From: Erythrophleum ivorense
Taxonomy: Eukaryota > Streptophyta > Magnoliopsida > Fabales > Fabaceae
NCBI GenBank assembly: GCA_026724425.1
Contig: JAIUCV010000011.1
Location: forward strand, 7,151,501 to 7,215,500
Reading direction: 5' to 3'
Length of the DNA stretch: 64,000 nt
The notes under the pieces were generated by a model. It was not told the DNA's origin. It made no database searches and was given only the letters and a program-made list of their open reading frames with translations. This document shows, in pieces, positions 1-11,902 of the stretch. Position 1 is the first letter of the stretch; the number at the start of each line of letters is the position of its first letter. The position numbers were made by a program, and so were the translations under genes.

Positions 1-1290
1 TTAGTGGCTCCATTCTCTTATCTCACTTGGTCCACCTAGCATGTTAGGATGGTGGAAAGGGGGAGTGAGATTCAAAGAATCTCAATAGCTCATCTCTCAT
101 TCACTCATACACAAAGCATGCAACCAAGTCTCACAAATGCATGCATGGGCATATTAACATGTGAAATCATAAGAAAAGTATTTTCAACATTTGAGTAGGC
201 CATACATAACATTCAAAAGCTTGCCAAGCAAATGGATTAGCCTCACTCATTCACTTGTAGATTTTGGACTTGCCTCACCCATTCTTTAAGAGGTTCTTAG
301 ACTCAACCCTTACTCTTGGGAGTCAACCTCACTTTTGGGAGACTCTTTACTTTATCTTAACCAACTTTTGGGTTCTTGGCTCATCCTCACCATAGCTAAA
401 GGGTTGTTGGCTTTTCTATACTCTAGCAAACCCAAGAAATCACATAAAACATCATTGAAATACATGAGGCATCATCATGTTAGCATACTTTTCATAGTTT
501 AAAAACATACATACACACATGTAAGACAATGTAAACACACATCTATGCATGAGAGAAGGTGGAGAAAGCTATCTTATTGGCTATTCACAAACTTTCCCTT
601 TCAATTTGTCTCCTCCCTTGTTGGTTTCACAATTACTTCTAGATGGGAGTGCTTCTCTTGAGCCTAACCACACAAGCAGCATAGAATTATTCTCTTAACA
701 CTTTATTCATGAAGAGAAACTAGGATTTCTCTCTCTAGAATTCTACTAACTCTCCTTCCTCTCTCAAGCTCTCAAAAAGGAAGGCAAAGAGGAAGAAGTA
801 AGGATATATGAGTTTTGGTCTTCTTCAAAAGGGGTTTTTCCACTCTCCCTCTTCTGGACCAAGCTCAAAACCCAATTACTTCCATTAACCAAACCATAGG
901 AAGAAAGGGTAAGGAAAGAAGAATAATATTCTAAGAGAAAAACCATGCAAATCTTACCTTTTTCTTGTTCTTCCTTCCTCCTCTAGGTTTCTCTCTCTCC
1001 TCCACCCTTTTTTCTGTCTTAGAGAGAGCTTAAGTCGGTTACAAACAGAAAGGAGGAGTTTGGAGGCTTTAAAAAGTCAAACTCTCTTTTTTCACACTTT
1101 TCCAGACTAACCCTCGCTATAGTGAGGCATAACCCTCGTTACGGCGAGTTCGTATCAGTCTCAGACCCCTACCTTCGTTACGGCGCGCGCTACGGCGAGC
1201 AACGCCCTAGTTTGTGTGGGGTGCCCGCACTCGCTATAGCTAGAAGGCACTCTCGCTATAGCTAGACCATTTCTCGCTATCAAAATCAAA
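1..1290. repeat. Unassigned repetitive DNA ending in CG-rich imperfect palindromes
   Basis: I recognise no gene here. From about 1112 to 1280 there is a series of imperfect palindromes of the type CTCGCTATAGTGAG, CTCGTTACGGCGAG and CTCGCTATAGCTAG in otherwise AT-rich DNA. The same type of motif fills the middle of the solo LTR at 52200-53615, so this stretch is probably LTR-retrotransposon sequence cut by the window edge. That is inference: I found no LTR end, primer-binding site or target duplication. Confidence 0.4.
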
Positions 1291-1379
1291 CTAAAATCCT
1301 ATCAAACATTAATGAATATCCTTAAGATTCAATACCAAATATTAGAACCAAATAGAACAATTGCAAATCATATATGCAT

Positions 1380-2560
1380 TATATAATTTTAGTTTCAATG
1401 GACTTTTGTAGAAATTTTGGCAGAGTCTTCCCTATAAATTAGACCTTTTGAAATTTTACAAATCATCTAGCCAGTTTAAAAACATCAAAAGAAGGTTCAA
1501 TTATCAATCTAGATCAGAATAAGTCAATTTCTAGGGCTGGAGAACCCTATCTATGATTCAATGGAGCTACATACAACATTCTATAATACAATATAAACTC
1601 TAAATACATTAATAAAACATGCCCACGCAAACAGATTCGGGGCTAACCAAGAATGCAAGAAGGTGCCCATCCTAAGCTATTAAAAAGAGATCGGGATCAA
1701 ACCTACTATCTAAAACAAATTGAAAATAAAATTAATAAGGTAAACACTCAATGAGTAAACAAGGCTAACTATAAAGTATAAGCACAACTTCACATAAGAG
1801 TTCCATTCACTTTATAATTCAATAATTGGAATATTTAACACCGAAATCAATAATTTTTCCCAAAAATCATTCTGAATTATAATAGGAACGTCTAATTAGT
1901 ACCAATAAATCAAACACAGAGCACACAGCCCGCAAGAGTAAATCACAGAGACGTTGAGCAACATGCTCGCTAGAAATCAAAATAGATCCACATATAGTGG
2001 CCAACTACACGGGGCTAATAACACCCCTATTAGCTAGACTACAGATGATGGTGCACCATGCTAACACTTATTGCTGTTAGCTACAGGGTTCCATAATAAA
2101 TAGTTCCCATAAAATGTTTTCAGAATATACCTTTAAAAATATCAAAACTCATAATTATGCTCACTTTCAGTAGAAGAATGAGATCCGAATAATTCATTAG
2201 ATGTCTAATGTATAAAAAATCAGAATATACTAGCCAAAATCTTTACATCCAAACAAAAATAAGATCAAAGAATGGCTTGTCCTTATGATACAGTAAATTT
2301 TATATAGATATTTAAATAATTTAATGAATAATAAACAAATAAATAATGCTAACCATGTAAATGTATAATTAACTTTGAAAACAAAGAAAGGAAGGAGAAG
2401 CTATATGATGCTTATAATCGGCATTACTTACTCACCTTTTAGGATGGCATAAGACTTTCCTACTGTATCCTCTATTAATTCCTTAGTTGTGACTACTTCT
2501 CCCAATTGTCCTATAACACCAGTTCACAAGTTTTGGTATTTAAATGACCTTAAATTATCT
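1380..2560 (-). mobile_element. Old, diverged LTR fragment, same family as the 16.5- and 29.3-kb LTRs
   Basis: Blocks line up in order with the solo LTR at 29256-31788, in the same orientation: a stem-loop at 1404-1462, a block around 1545-1570 ending in ATGATTCAATGGAGC, a block with GTTAGCTACAGGGTTCC near 2075-2095, and a block with GCATTACTTACTCACC near 2420-2440. Similarity is patchy. The ends are not visible and no target duplication was found, so this is an old, eroded copy. The limits given are approximate. Confidence 0.55.
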
Positions 2561-3445
2561 CATAATAAATTTCCTCTCCTTCCTCCAAACATCTAAGTTT
2601 AACAAGTCTCTTCAAATATGATAACCAATTATTCCCTTTTCATCCTATTGACATAACCAATTTGTTCTAGTTGCACAATTTATTTATTTATTTATTTATT
2701 TGTGTTAATACTCCATGTTCTGTCTATCCTTTACCCACTACAAATCTGAATATACTTCATGCATTAACTCTCCTTTCTAATTGCCATACTCCTAACCACT
2801 TCTAACCCGTATATACTTACACTATAAATTTTGTCCTTATTTATCATTAATGTTTTCCAATGATTTTTGAGTTTATCGCATACTTACATAAAATGAATGA
2901 ATATATGACAATGGGCAAAAGCAAGGTATATCTTAAATGTGGCTTAGGACTAATTCCATTTATCATTTAAGAAATTTACCATACTCTTTAATAATCCTAT
3001 AGTCCCCAAAAGCCTCAAAACTTGGCTTCCCAAACATACAAAATTAATGTAAATCTCAATTGATAATAGTAAGCCTCATACTACACAATTTTAGCATCTC
3101 ACCTGATTGAATTTTGTTTTTTTTTATTGTGTATATATATATATTAATGGCTGATGCTACACCTTTAATCTCACGCTACAGTAACGCACACACACAAGAA
3201 GCACATGGCAGCAAAGCATCACGGATTGGAGGGAATGAAATAATAGTTCAAGGGAAAAATACATACACGTGCAAAGCTTGGTTTCGGACCCAAAATATGG
3301 CTCATTTCCTTAGCTTCACAACCAACACAATAGCACTCACAAGGTAGCCCCCCAAAAAAAATACTGATTCTGCACCATTTAACCAAAAATCATGAGAGGA
3401 AGGAAGGGCAGGAAGAATTAATTTTTTTTTAAGCAACAAGAGGGA
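2561..3445. other. AT-rich spacer, no gene seen
   Basis: Holds a (TTTA)n microsatellite at about 2679-2702 and a short TA run near 3130-3145. The 77-codon open frame at 3114-3347 starts in poly-T/TA sequence and resembles nothing I know. It may include more of the adjoining old LTR, but the alignment is lost here. Confidence 0.5.
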
Positions 3446-4382
3446 GCTGGTGTTGGAGATTATGCCCTAGGCCAATCATTATATTGCGAACATTATTTTT
3501 ATTACGAAATAAAAGTTTTCTTTTTATTACATTATTATATTATTTGCATGTTTATATATAATAATATCCATGGATAAATTATTTTTTAAATTATCCAAAA
3601 TGTCCCTAATCAATCATCCTTGTGGGAACAACGATGAATTAAGATTAGTATGATTTTGATTGATTAAGTGTTAATCATGTATGATGATATGAATCAAAAT
3701 CATAGGCGTGTGTTAGAGAACAGGACGCTGGATAGATCCATCATGAGATAAGCTACATGAATTAGGTCATAAGTTTATCTCATATATAACCGTGTCATTG
3801 ATCCTTTGGACCTGAGATCACCGTAGATTCCTACATGAAGGACACTGTACTTTGGCATAGTCTAATGTCACCTTTAACCGGATTATTATAAAGACTATGA
3901 TCAGGAATAATAGAATCCATGCAGAGGAAGATGAGTGGTCAAGATGGAATTTATCCCTCTAATTAGTAGAGAGATATCTCTAGGCCCCTCGATGAGTGTG
4001 ACTGAGAAATGCATGGTCATACTCAGATGGAAAGGGTTCCATCTTATATCAGTCTGCTCGAAGATCGAGAAAGTTATGATCGAGCAAGTTGAGGATGACA
4101 TTTTCATGCCTCATACTCGATCTAGATATCGTGTGACAAAAGGGATATGATAGGATTATAAGATAGGTTGCATCAGATCACCGATTCCATATGATTTGAG
4201 TAGTCACAATGTCTTGCTAGAGGCTGCTTATGATTTGTGGGTCAAACAGTGTAGTTGGCCCACTGCCAACATCATATGGGCCTGCAGGGTCACACACAAG
4301 AACGGACCAACTTGGGCTAAAATGTCAACATTCGTTGAATCAGAAATATGTCTAGATTCAATGAATATCTAGAATGGATAAA

Positions 4383-4483
4383 TTATATATATATATATAT
4401 ATATAATTAAATTCAAAATATATTATATATATATATGTATATTATATTTGATATTATATATATATGTATATATATATATATAT
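4383..4483. repeat. TA-rich microsatellite inside the copia-type LTR
   Basis: Two long (TA)n tracts, about 4383-4406 and 4423-4483, with a few interruptions. Confidence 0.85.
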
Positions 4484-4511
4484 GAATTACTTTAAAGTTG
4501 ATTCTATTAGA

Positions 4512-4705
4512 TAGATTTAAATTTAAACTAATTAGATAATTTAAATTTAATTCTATCATATAGATTTAAATTTAAACTAATCAGATAATTTAAATTTGAT
4601 TCTATTAGATAGATTTAAATTTAAACTAATCAGATAATTTAAATTTAATTCTATCAAATAGATTTAAATTTAAACTAATCAGATAATTTAAATTAAGCTC
4701 TAGAT
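4512..4705. repeat. 49-bp tandem repeat, four units, inside the copia-type LTR
   Basis: The word TAGATTTAAATTTAAACTAA begins at 4512, 4561, 4610 and 4659, a period of exactly 49 bp. Each unit also has ATAATTTAAATT followed by TTCTAT. The units differ by only a few substitutions. TTTAAATTTAAA is itself a palindrome. Confidence 0.9.
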
Positions 4706-5146
4706 ATTGTTAGTTTAAATTTAAACTATGAGATAGTTTTGAATTTAAACTAATAGATATATTTAATTAATTTTGATTAATTAAATATATTTAAAATTCT
4801 AATCTATAAATAGGGGTTTCCATATCAGAAAAAATTAGTTAGAGTTATCTCCAAAATCCTTAGAGAAAGGGACACCGTACGGATGTCGTACGAAATTGTA
4901 CGGGCAGGCTGCTAACACACCGTTTGAGTTGCTGAACCCCATTCGTGTGGATATCAGTAAAGGGAGCTGATCAGTGGTTAGTTCCTGTAATTCAAATAAA
5001 AGTAAACAACAAACTCAACATGCCCATGCATGCATTTGTGAGTATGCCTTACCAGGTTTAAGCGATTTTGACGGATTCTTAGTGGAAATTGGGATCAAAA
5101 TTTTAAACGTTTCCGCTGTGTGCCTCCCATAATTCCTAACAACTGG

Positions 5147-5615
5147 ATGCAACAAAAATAAGGGAGCTTGAGGGAGAAGATGAGTATGCCTTACCAACCA
5201 TCAAGAAGGTAGAGTTTTAGCCCAAGAAGGAGACCATTTTGCACGAAGTATACTGCCCAAAAGATTAGCAACAAGACTCGACTGAAGCAGGGAGAGAATG
5301 GTGCAAACAATCGAAGCAAGAGGAAAGAACTAAGTTCAGCAGAAACAGAGGAAGTGAACGACGCTTCTGATTGTCCAACCTCCCAACCCTACTGATTTGA
5401 TGAGATGGCTAGGCTGTTGGGGACGTGCAGAGGAGATTAGGGAGAGAAATGACTAAGAAAACCCAACCTTCAATAAAATAAGTAAGGGGCATTATTGGGA
5501 TAATAGAAACAATGAAGTGGCAAAAGAATAAAAAATAATAATAAAGCAAGGTCCAAGTTTGAAGTCCATACGCTACCTCAGTGTGTGTTTGTTTTTATAA
5601 TATATATATATATAT
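5147..5615. other. Unassigned sequence, no gene seen
   Basis: The word GAGTATGCCTTACCA at about 5181 repeats one inside the preceding LTR (about 5040), so a rearranged piece of retrotransposon is possible. A TA microsatellite lies at about 5598-5621. Reading frames are broken by stops. Confidence 0.4.
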
Positions 5616-5619
5616 ATAT

Positions 5620-6530
5620 ATGCATGTTTGGTCGGACTAGAGTAAGGTTTGTGATTCTGTATGCTAGTGGTATAACTAGAGGTGGATTGAGGCCTTTTGG
5701 GAAACGCTGAATATTGATTGCCAATGGCAAGTACTGAGGCTTCCGACAACGTAGCGAGGTATATTGTATGAGAGAGGTAAATGGGTTTAAACGTCTTAAC
5801 TTGAGCTTCTATCTCTGGTTTAAGCCCTCCCAGGAAATAGCTAATAACATGCTTCTTAGGCAACTCAATGTTTGCCAAAACTTCTTTAAATTTCACTTGA
5901 TAATTATTAACAAGACCTTGTTCATTAACAAGACCTTGTTCACCAAACTTCCCAGGAAATCTTGTCTTTAACGCTTCAATATATTCTGACCATCCAATCT
6001 CACTCAATTCATTCTTCTTCACTAAGTAATGCATTTCCTTTTAAGTGCATCGTAATTAGTCAAAACCATTGGTCCGCTAGAGTCTCATCCACTTCAAAGA
6101 ATTGCTTACAACAGAACAGCCACCCCTTGAAGTCAATTCCATTGAATCTTGGGAAGTCCACTCTCAAAAATCTGGTAGGGAATTGATAACTACTCACCAT
6201 AGTCAACTAGTTACCATTCTAGGATCCAAATTGAGGACCGTCACTCATTTTTGTCCTCTGAACGTACTTGTCGCACAGTGGCCCCCATTCATTTGTTGCC
6301 ATCTTCCGTAATAGCCATCGTCGTCATTGATTGCATCACCAAAACTACCAAAAACATGCTGTTGAACCTTGCAACCGAGGAATCCATCCTAGTTTCGAGT
6401 CTCGTTATCTAAGCGTCCACCTAGGTCATGGACAAAGATATCGATGATCGAAGATCATTCACGTCAATTCATGTCCGCTACATCTCTTGTTCAATTTCAC
6501 GCAACTGGCCCATCAATCTCGTTTCTTTTG
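5620..6530 (-). pseudogene. Ty3/gypsy retrotransposon gag pseudogene
   Basis: The minus strand reads, across frame changes and stops, like a plant Ty3/gypsy Gag protein. Near 6140-6180 is RVDFPRFNGIDFKGWL, matching the family's DFPRFxGxDPxGWL core, followed by QFFEVDET. Further on (6034-5700) come WSEYIEALKTRFPGKFGEQG and YFLGGLKPEIEAQVKTF, the end of the Gag domain. The first part (about 6500-6300) has in-frame stops. An 18-bp tandem duplication at about 5906-5941 repeats a short EQGLVN motif. Protease, reverse transcriptase and integrase are absent. The primer-binding site at 6545-6561 lies just upstream in the expected orientation. A dead remnant. Confidence 0.8.
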
Positions 6531-6544
6531 TCAAAGCCAAGGAA

Positions 6545-6561
6545 CCTGGTCTCTAATACCA
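6545..6561 (-). other. Initiator-Met tRNA primer-binding site of the gypsy remnant
   Basis: On the minus strand this reads TGGTATTAGAGACCAGG, the plant initiator-Met primer-binding site TGGTATCAGAGCCAGG with one substitution and one inserted base. It lies upstream of the gag remnant, as expected between a 5' LTR and gag. Confidence 0.75.
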
Positions 6562-6870
6562 ATTAGGTAAGGACTAATATAAGACCTGAGCCAAGCCAAC
6601 TCCTGATACTCAATACTATATTATTTCTTATTTCCAAAAAATTCCTCTACATCTAATTTCCCTTCCCTTATTTATAACTGATAAGGGAAGATATTCTTTT
6701 CTCACTACTCAAGAGGTTTAGAGGCCACTAATCAATCGATTCATTAACTAACTAATATCGATAGCAGAATATCAACTATCAGAAATAGGAAATCTAGAAA
6801 GTAAAACAACTAATTCAATCATTCAACACTTATTTGCCATTGCCACGTATCACGAAGTTATCTTTAACCA
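6562..6870 (-). mobile_element. Possible 5' LTR remnant of the gypsy element
   Basis: By position this should be the LTR next to the primer-binding site. It has no coding potential. I could not find a clear TG...CA boundary or a second copy, so the assignment rests on position alone. Confidence 0.35.
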
Positions 6871-7630
6871 GTTTCACGTGCTACTTTACATTTTTTAAGC
6901 AAAAAATTAAAAAAAAAAAAGACTAATAAATTGTAACTTGAACAATTAAACCATGTTTTTTTTTTTTTGCTTTTTTTTTTTTGGTTCAGACTCACGATGT
7001 TGTATTATATTACGTAATAGCAGCTTTTGTTACATTATCAAATGAACTCCCAACTACTTTTTCTCGTATTTTTTAATTTTTGTTTTTACGCAGTAGTAAT
7101 CAATCATTTCGCATTTGGTTTAAATTAGTCTATCATTTATTAAAAATATTTCAACGAATTGATAGTTTACATGGTATTAAACCTTTTATATTTGGGTCCA
7201 ATTCTTATCTTTTATTCATCTCTTACACCTCCTCCTCATGTCATAGATCTTTTATGTAACAAAAATTACGGATTTTTTAGATAGCATCTGAGTTCATTTG
7301 TTTGCATCTCAATTAATTTATCTTCCTAATCTAACAATAAATCGTTTATACTAAAATTAAAAGGTTTAGAAGAAATTCCTTCCAGCCAATTTTGCCACCA
7401 CTAGCATTATAGAGGCAACCTTGAGGTGTCAAGGCCCATAGTTTTGTTCAGGATATTGAAGTCGCGAGGTCATGGTACATGTTTTAAACCCCAGTAGGAT
7501 GCTATTTATACTGATCAGATTCACGCAATTCACATTTTTTTATTTTGGGCTGATCTGGAGGGATCGTAAAATAATTTGGGATCAGAATAACATAGCTACC
7601 TACATAATACCACTGTACAAATATATCGGA
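6871..7630. other. AT-rich spacer upstream of the MYB pseudogene
   Basis: Poly-A and poly-T runs near 6905-6980. Around 7402-7416 the words AGCATTATAGAGG match AGCATTATAGAGG at about 11763-11775, upstream of the intact MYB, so part of the promoter region seems to have been duplicated with the gene. Confidence 0.4.
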
Positions 7631-7631
7631 G

Positions 7632-7965
7632 ATCTTAAGAGGTATTCAAGGGAAATGGAGTTAAGAAAGGTGCATGGAGTGAAAAAGAGGACGAGAGGCT
7701 TATATTCAGACCTATGCTAATTGGCATCAACTCCCTAAGTTTGCAGGTATATATTAAATTTATGATCTATGTTCTTAATTCATTCTAATTACGATTGGAT
7801 TTATAATTTGATATATATGACTTGTGTGTGATCACAGGCTTGGCAAGACGGGGAAAGAGTTGCAGACTTCGTTGGATGAACAACGTGTGACCAAATCTCA
7901 AACATGGGAACTACTCCACAAGAGAAGGAAATCATCCTCAAACTACACGAACAACATGGAAATAA
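7632..7965 (+). pseudogene. R2R3-MYB pseudogene: remnants of exons 1 and 2
   Basis: Two blocks match exons 1 and 2 of the intact MYB downstream, separated by an intron with intact GT and AG ends. Block 1 (about 7632-7746) contains GVKKGAWSEKEDERL then, after a deletion and frameshift, NWHQLPKFAG. The start codon is lost (ATC in place of ATG). Block 2 (7838-7965) reads GLARRGKSCRLRWMNN, then a TGA stop, then PNLKHGNYS, then a shifted frame ending KLHEQHGNK. It is 128 bp against 130 bp in the intact exon, a net 2-bp loss. No exon 3 follows. An inactive tandem duplicate; the stop, frameshifts and lost start all argue against function. Confidence 0.9.
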
Positions 7966-9420
7966 GTATGGATTTTAATTTGTTTATTACTTGATTTTCA
8001 CACCCAATGTCGATTCGGGAAATTTGAGCTCAATGATTGTAATTGGATGTTTTGGTGGGAAATCTCTGGCTTTAACCAGCGACCTGTTTTCTGTTTTTCC
8101 AAAATGTCATTCAGGGAGCATTTAGCCAACAATCGATAATGGGCAGAGTTGTCAGTCTAATATTTACCAAAATTTTAAAGAGTTCAAGTTTATTTTAGGT
8201 TTTATTTTTTTGGTTATTACATAACAGATAAATTCAAATCCTATGTCCCAAAATCACATGTAATAATTTTAAATTAGATATTAAAGATGTGTTTGGATGG
8301 ATATTAAGAAACGAAATGACATGAATAAAATAAGTCTAGGCATCGTTTGAGAGTTTTTTTTTTTTTTTAAATAGAATAGAATTATAAGAGATGGCCTTTA
8401 ATATCACTCCATTTTTGTGTTTTTTTCAAATGGGAGAGTCAAGGATGAAATGAAATAGATAGGTAGTTTACAATTATATCTTTATTGACTAAAACTTGTT
8501 AGAATCATATCTTAATTATAAAGGTTATATTTAAAAAATAATTTATAAATCATTTTATTTTATTAATGACTTTCTCATTGTCCTTGTTAAACCTCCAAAC
8601 AATGTAGTGCTGCATGAGTTGGCATTTCACTTATTGTCATTCTATTTTATTTTACTATTTATCATTATATTCTATTCTATTCTGGTAAACTCCAAAACAA
8701 GCATAGCTTAAGTGTACATTAAATGAATTTAAGAATGCATCTCGGACATCAATCTAATGTATTCAGGAGAATAAATTTTCTTGTGTTGTCTCAAGATAAC
8801 CAGAGTAATTAAGGTAAAAAGGGTGTACCTCTTTAATCATTAAATCAACCTTTTCAAGTGTAATTAAGCCATTTAGATTTGATAACTACGAATAAGAGGT
8901 TCAAAACTAAGACAGGGCCCAATTATTTTAAGCTAAAATTCAAATATAAAGTGTGAGTATTTCATTAAAAAAAATTAACTTCAAATTCTCTTGTTGTCAT
9001 TTGTATTGAAAAATATTACTCAAGTAACGAACTAGCCCACAGATCACAAAACTTTATTTTATCAAATTTCATATTCACGAGGAACAGGTTCGGCAAATAA
9101 TTTTAAACTAGATATGGCATTTTGAAAGCTTGTCAAGCTAATTAGATTTAATAACTAAAAGAAATGGTCCAGAACAATGAATGGCCCAATTACTTTAACT
9201 AAATACTCGAATATTAAGTGTGATCTGATGATAAAAATTTAAGTAATTTGTAAAAAAATTTGAAGTTTATATTTTCATATTTGTAATTTATATTTTTTAA
9301 AAGAATATACTCAATAGCGAGCCCACTGATCACAAAATTTGATTTTCAACATTTTTTTCAAAGAAATCAATTTTTCAATTTGAACAAATTTTATATAATG
9401 TAAAATTGGAATTCCGATCT
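7966..9420. other. AT-rich intergenic DNA, no gene seen
   Basis: Mostly A/T runs. Two passages (about 8870-9110 and 9130-9330) are alike: both have a GATAACTA/ATAACTAA word, then GGCCCAATTA(T/C)TTTA, then CAAATTTGA-like text ending in GATCACAAAA. They are probably a local duplication. Confidence 0.4.
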
Positions 9421-10262
9421 ATGGCCTGTTTGCCTTCGCTTCTAGGAAAATAAAAGCTGTTTTAAAAAAAAATAAAACTTATTTTGAAACCAGGTGTTTA
9501 GCTAGATTTTGTGAAAAATAGAGTAAATTACGTAGAATTCCCCTAAGTTTTACTAAAGTTACATAAATTTTCGTCTATTTCTAAAATATACACTTTATTA
9601 TAATTTTAATTTTTTTTACTAAAATACCATCCATTAACCTAAATATATAAATATATATTATATCCAAATGTACATAAATAAACAATAAAGTGTATAGATT
9701 TTGTTTTCACATATATACAAATAAAAATTAAAAAAATAAATTTGGTTTTTATTAAATTCAATATCAAAAATATGTATATAGGTTAATAAAAAGTATTTTA
9801 CCCAAAAAAATTAAAATTAAATTAAAATGCAATATAACTTTTTGTTTTAGGGAATGTCTATATATTTTTTGAAAATAGATTAAAAAATTCTACATAATTT
9901 TAGTAAAATTCAAGAGAAATTTATATAATTTACCCAAATAAAATATTTTTAAGTGGTAGCAAAAAGAATTTTCTTTATTGTAGAAAAGAAGCGGAAAATT
10001 GAAGGAAAGCAAAAACATAAGCAAAAGATTATTAAGACAAAAGCACCTCATTTAAAATTATTAATTATCTTTTACTTTTTTTACCTATCTTATTAAATAC
10101 ATGTCTTTTAAATAATTTAACAATAAAAAGCACCTCTTCTAAAAGATTTATTATTTATGATAGTATTAATAAAAATATTTATTGAATAATTTTACACAGT
10201 AAAAACTACTTACTAAAAGCTTCTAAAAGAAACAGTTTTATAGCCTTAAGCCCAAATACCCG
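9420..10262. mobile_element. Possible outer non-autonomous DNA element enclosing a MITE
   Basis: The outer edges look inverted: GCCTGTTTGCC and AAAAGCTGTTTT on the left, and GGGCTTAAGGC and AAACTGTTTC on the reverse complement of the right. This suggests a hAT-like non-autonomous element that later received the MITE at 9521-9935. The inverted match is loose and no target duplication was identified. Confidence 0.35.
9521..9935. mobile_element. MITE with long terminal inverted repeats (415 bp)
   Basis: The left end GAGTAAATTACGTAGAATTC and the reverse complement of the right end, GGGTAAATTATATAAATTTC, match. The match continues imperfectly for about 65 bp on both sides through AGTTTTACTAAA and CTATTT. 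AAATA flanks both sides (9516-9520, 9936-9940) as a possible 5-bp target duplication, though low complexity weakens that. There is no coding capacity. The superfamily is not clear. Confidence 0.65.
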
Positions 10263-11810
10263 ATCCACGCAACAAAGTTTGATATTAAAAGAAAATGGAC
10301 AATGCTCTTGGGTCCGGTGATTTTCTGGGCAATGAGGGTGTCCAATGGATCTTATCAGTTACCACCTTAGAACAGCAATATTTCAATTTCCGCGCTCCGA
10401 CCTCATGTCCAGAAATGGTCTTAATTTGTTATTGATTTTCTCCCCTTTGCTAATTAAAGTGGTTTAAAAGTATAATTATTCAAAAGATAGGGTGAGGCTT
10501 AATCTAAATCTTCAAGTAGAACAGAGACTTTTGTTTATTTAGGACATATTTAACGGCTGAAATTAATTTCATATGTAGAGTTCGCAAGTATATCCAAGAT
10601 TTAAATGTCATATATAAGAATTTATGAAAAAGGAGGTCTGAACAAATGAATGGCTGTATATGGTTTATTAGGGTTTATTTGGATCTGATATGTACATATA
10701 TTATAAATCTGTAAGTAGTTGATATTATTTATCAGCTTCAGAATAGTATTGACTCGCCTTCTCTCGAGCTTTGAGCTAATTTTCTGTTTTATTTTTCGTT
10801 TCTATGTAATTTTCTTTTATAAAAATTGTGCTATTGTGTCGTTGGCTGTACTGTCCATGCATTTGCATAGGGAGACTCCTAGTTTGGAAAGTGAAATTTT
10901 TATTTTGACGTTTCAAATTTGGATTTATTTGATTTTTTTTTTGTACTTATCATTCATTCTTTTCAATGTAAACATGTTTTAAAAAATATTAGTTTAAATA
11001 TAAATAAAAAAGTTAAAAATTCCTTTTTTCTGGATAACAAAAGTTAAAAAAAAATTAATAAACACATAACATACAAAAAAAGAGTTTTTTTTAGAAGATT
11101 GTTTCATGTAGTGTGTTCAGTTATAAAACTATTCACATATCATATTTTTTATTTAAAAAATCTTATCACATAAAAATTTCAGTTGATTTTTCTCCTATTT
11201 AATTACCCCCCATATGAATTCAGTTACCTGAAAACTTCCCAAGTCCTAACTACTTTGTCAACCTCAAGTCTATACTAATTCCACGGAGGAAGGAGTCAGT
11301 GACAACGTCCAACAGATCGTGTGAATGTAAAGAAAGTTTTTTAGTAAACCTCGTAGTCAAAAAGTTCTATATAAAATATATTTTCTAAAATGACTAATTA
11401 TACTGAATCGGATATCTTTTGATTAAAGACAACGACCCAACAGTAATCGACTTTATTTGTCAAGCGGCCAATCCGGATCCATTCCATACAACACTTTCCT
11501 CTCCCATTACCCCACAGAAAAAGAACGACCAAAAATAAAGGTGACAATGCTTCTTCTCGTTCAAAATCATACACCTATAATTTATTGTTTAGAGAATTTT
11601 CCATGAAATCAAAAAACAGGCCCATATTTCTTTTTTTTTATTGAATCCACATTTCTTTTTTTATGTGTGCCTCACAGCTTGGTGCAAGGGCCATATATAA
11701 TACTAATAATAATAATAATTTAAAGAAAAGAAATTGAATTTGTCCCATCTTATGAGGGATCCAGCATTATAGAGGGGGAGCCGAGCGTACATGGTACGTA
11801 AGCACTAAGT
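10263..11810. other. Upstream region of the MYB gene
   Basis: AT-rich, with no supported coding region. The 87-codon open frame at 10719-10982 is low-complexity Phe/Ile/Leu sequence and is not believed. The last few hundred bases presumably hold the promoter of the MYB gene. Confidence 0.45.
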
Positions 11811-11813
11811 TCT

Positions 11814-11822
11814 TATAAATAT
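11814..11822 (+). promoter_or_regulatory. Putative TATA box of the MYB gene
   Basis: TATAAATAT lies 81-89 bp before the start codon at 11903. That would place transcription initiation near 11845-11855 and give a 5' leader of about 50 nt. The motif is seen; the start site is inferred. Confidence 0.55.
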
Positions 11823-11902
11823 ATGTATGCTGCCTTTTATGTATATATGTTTGCATTCTTGAAGTCTTGTCTGAGAGAACAAAACAAGTTAAGTAATTAG
11901 AG

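Larger units (their letters stand above)
3451..5141 (+). mobile_element. Copia-type LTR, probably solo (1691 bp)
   Basis: It starts TGTTGGAGATTATGCCCTAG and ends ATTCCTAACA, typical of a widespread plant Ty1/copia LTR family. The 5 bp before it (GCTGG, 3446-3450) match the 5 bp after it (ACTGG, 5142-5146) at four positions, suggesting a target duplication and hence a solo LTR. Alternatively ACTGG is the start of an eroded initiator-Met primer-binding site and the internal region is lost. Inside lie long TA tracts and four 49-bp tandem units. The overlapping open frames at about 3901-4150 on both strands are LTR sequence, not genes. Confidence 0.75.

Noticed and set aside
10719..10982. 87-codon plus-strand frame
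   Set aside because: Low-complexity Phe/Ile/Leu text in AT-rich DNA, no motif and no context.
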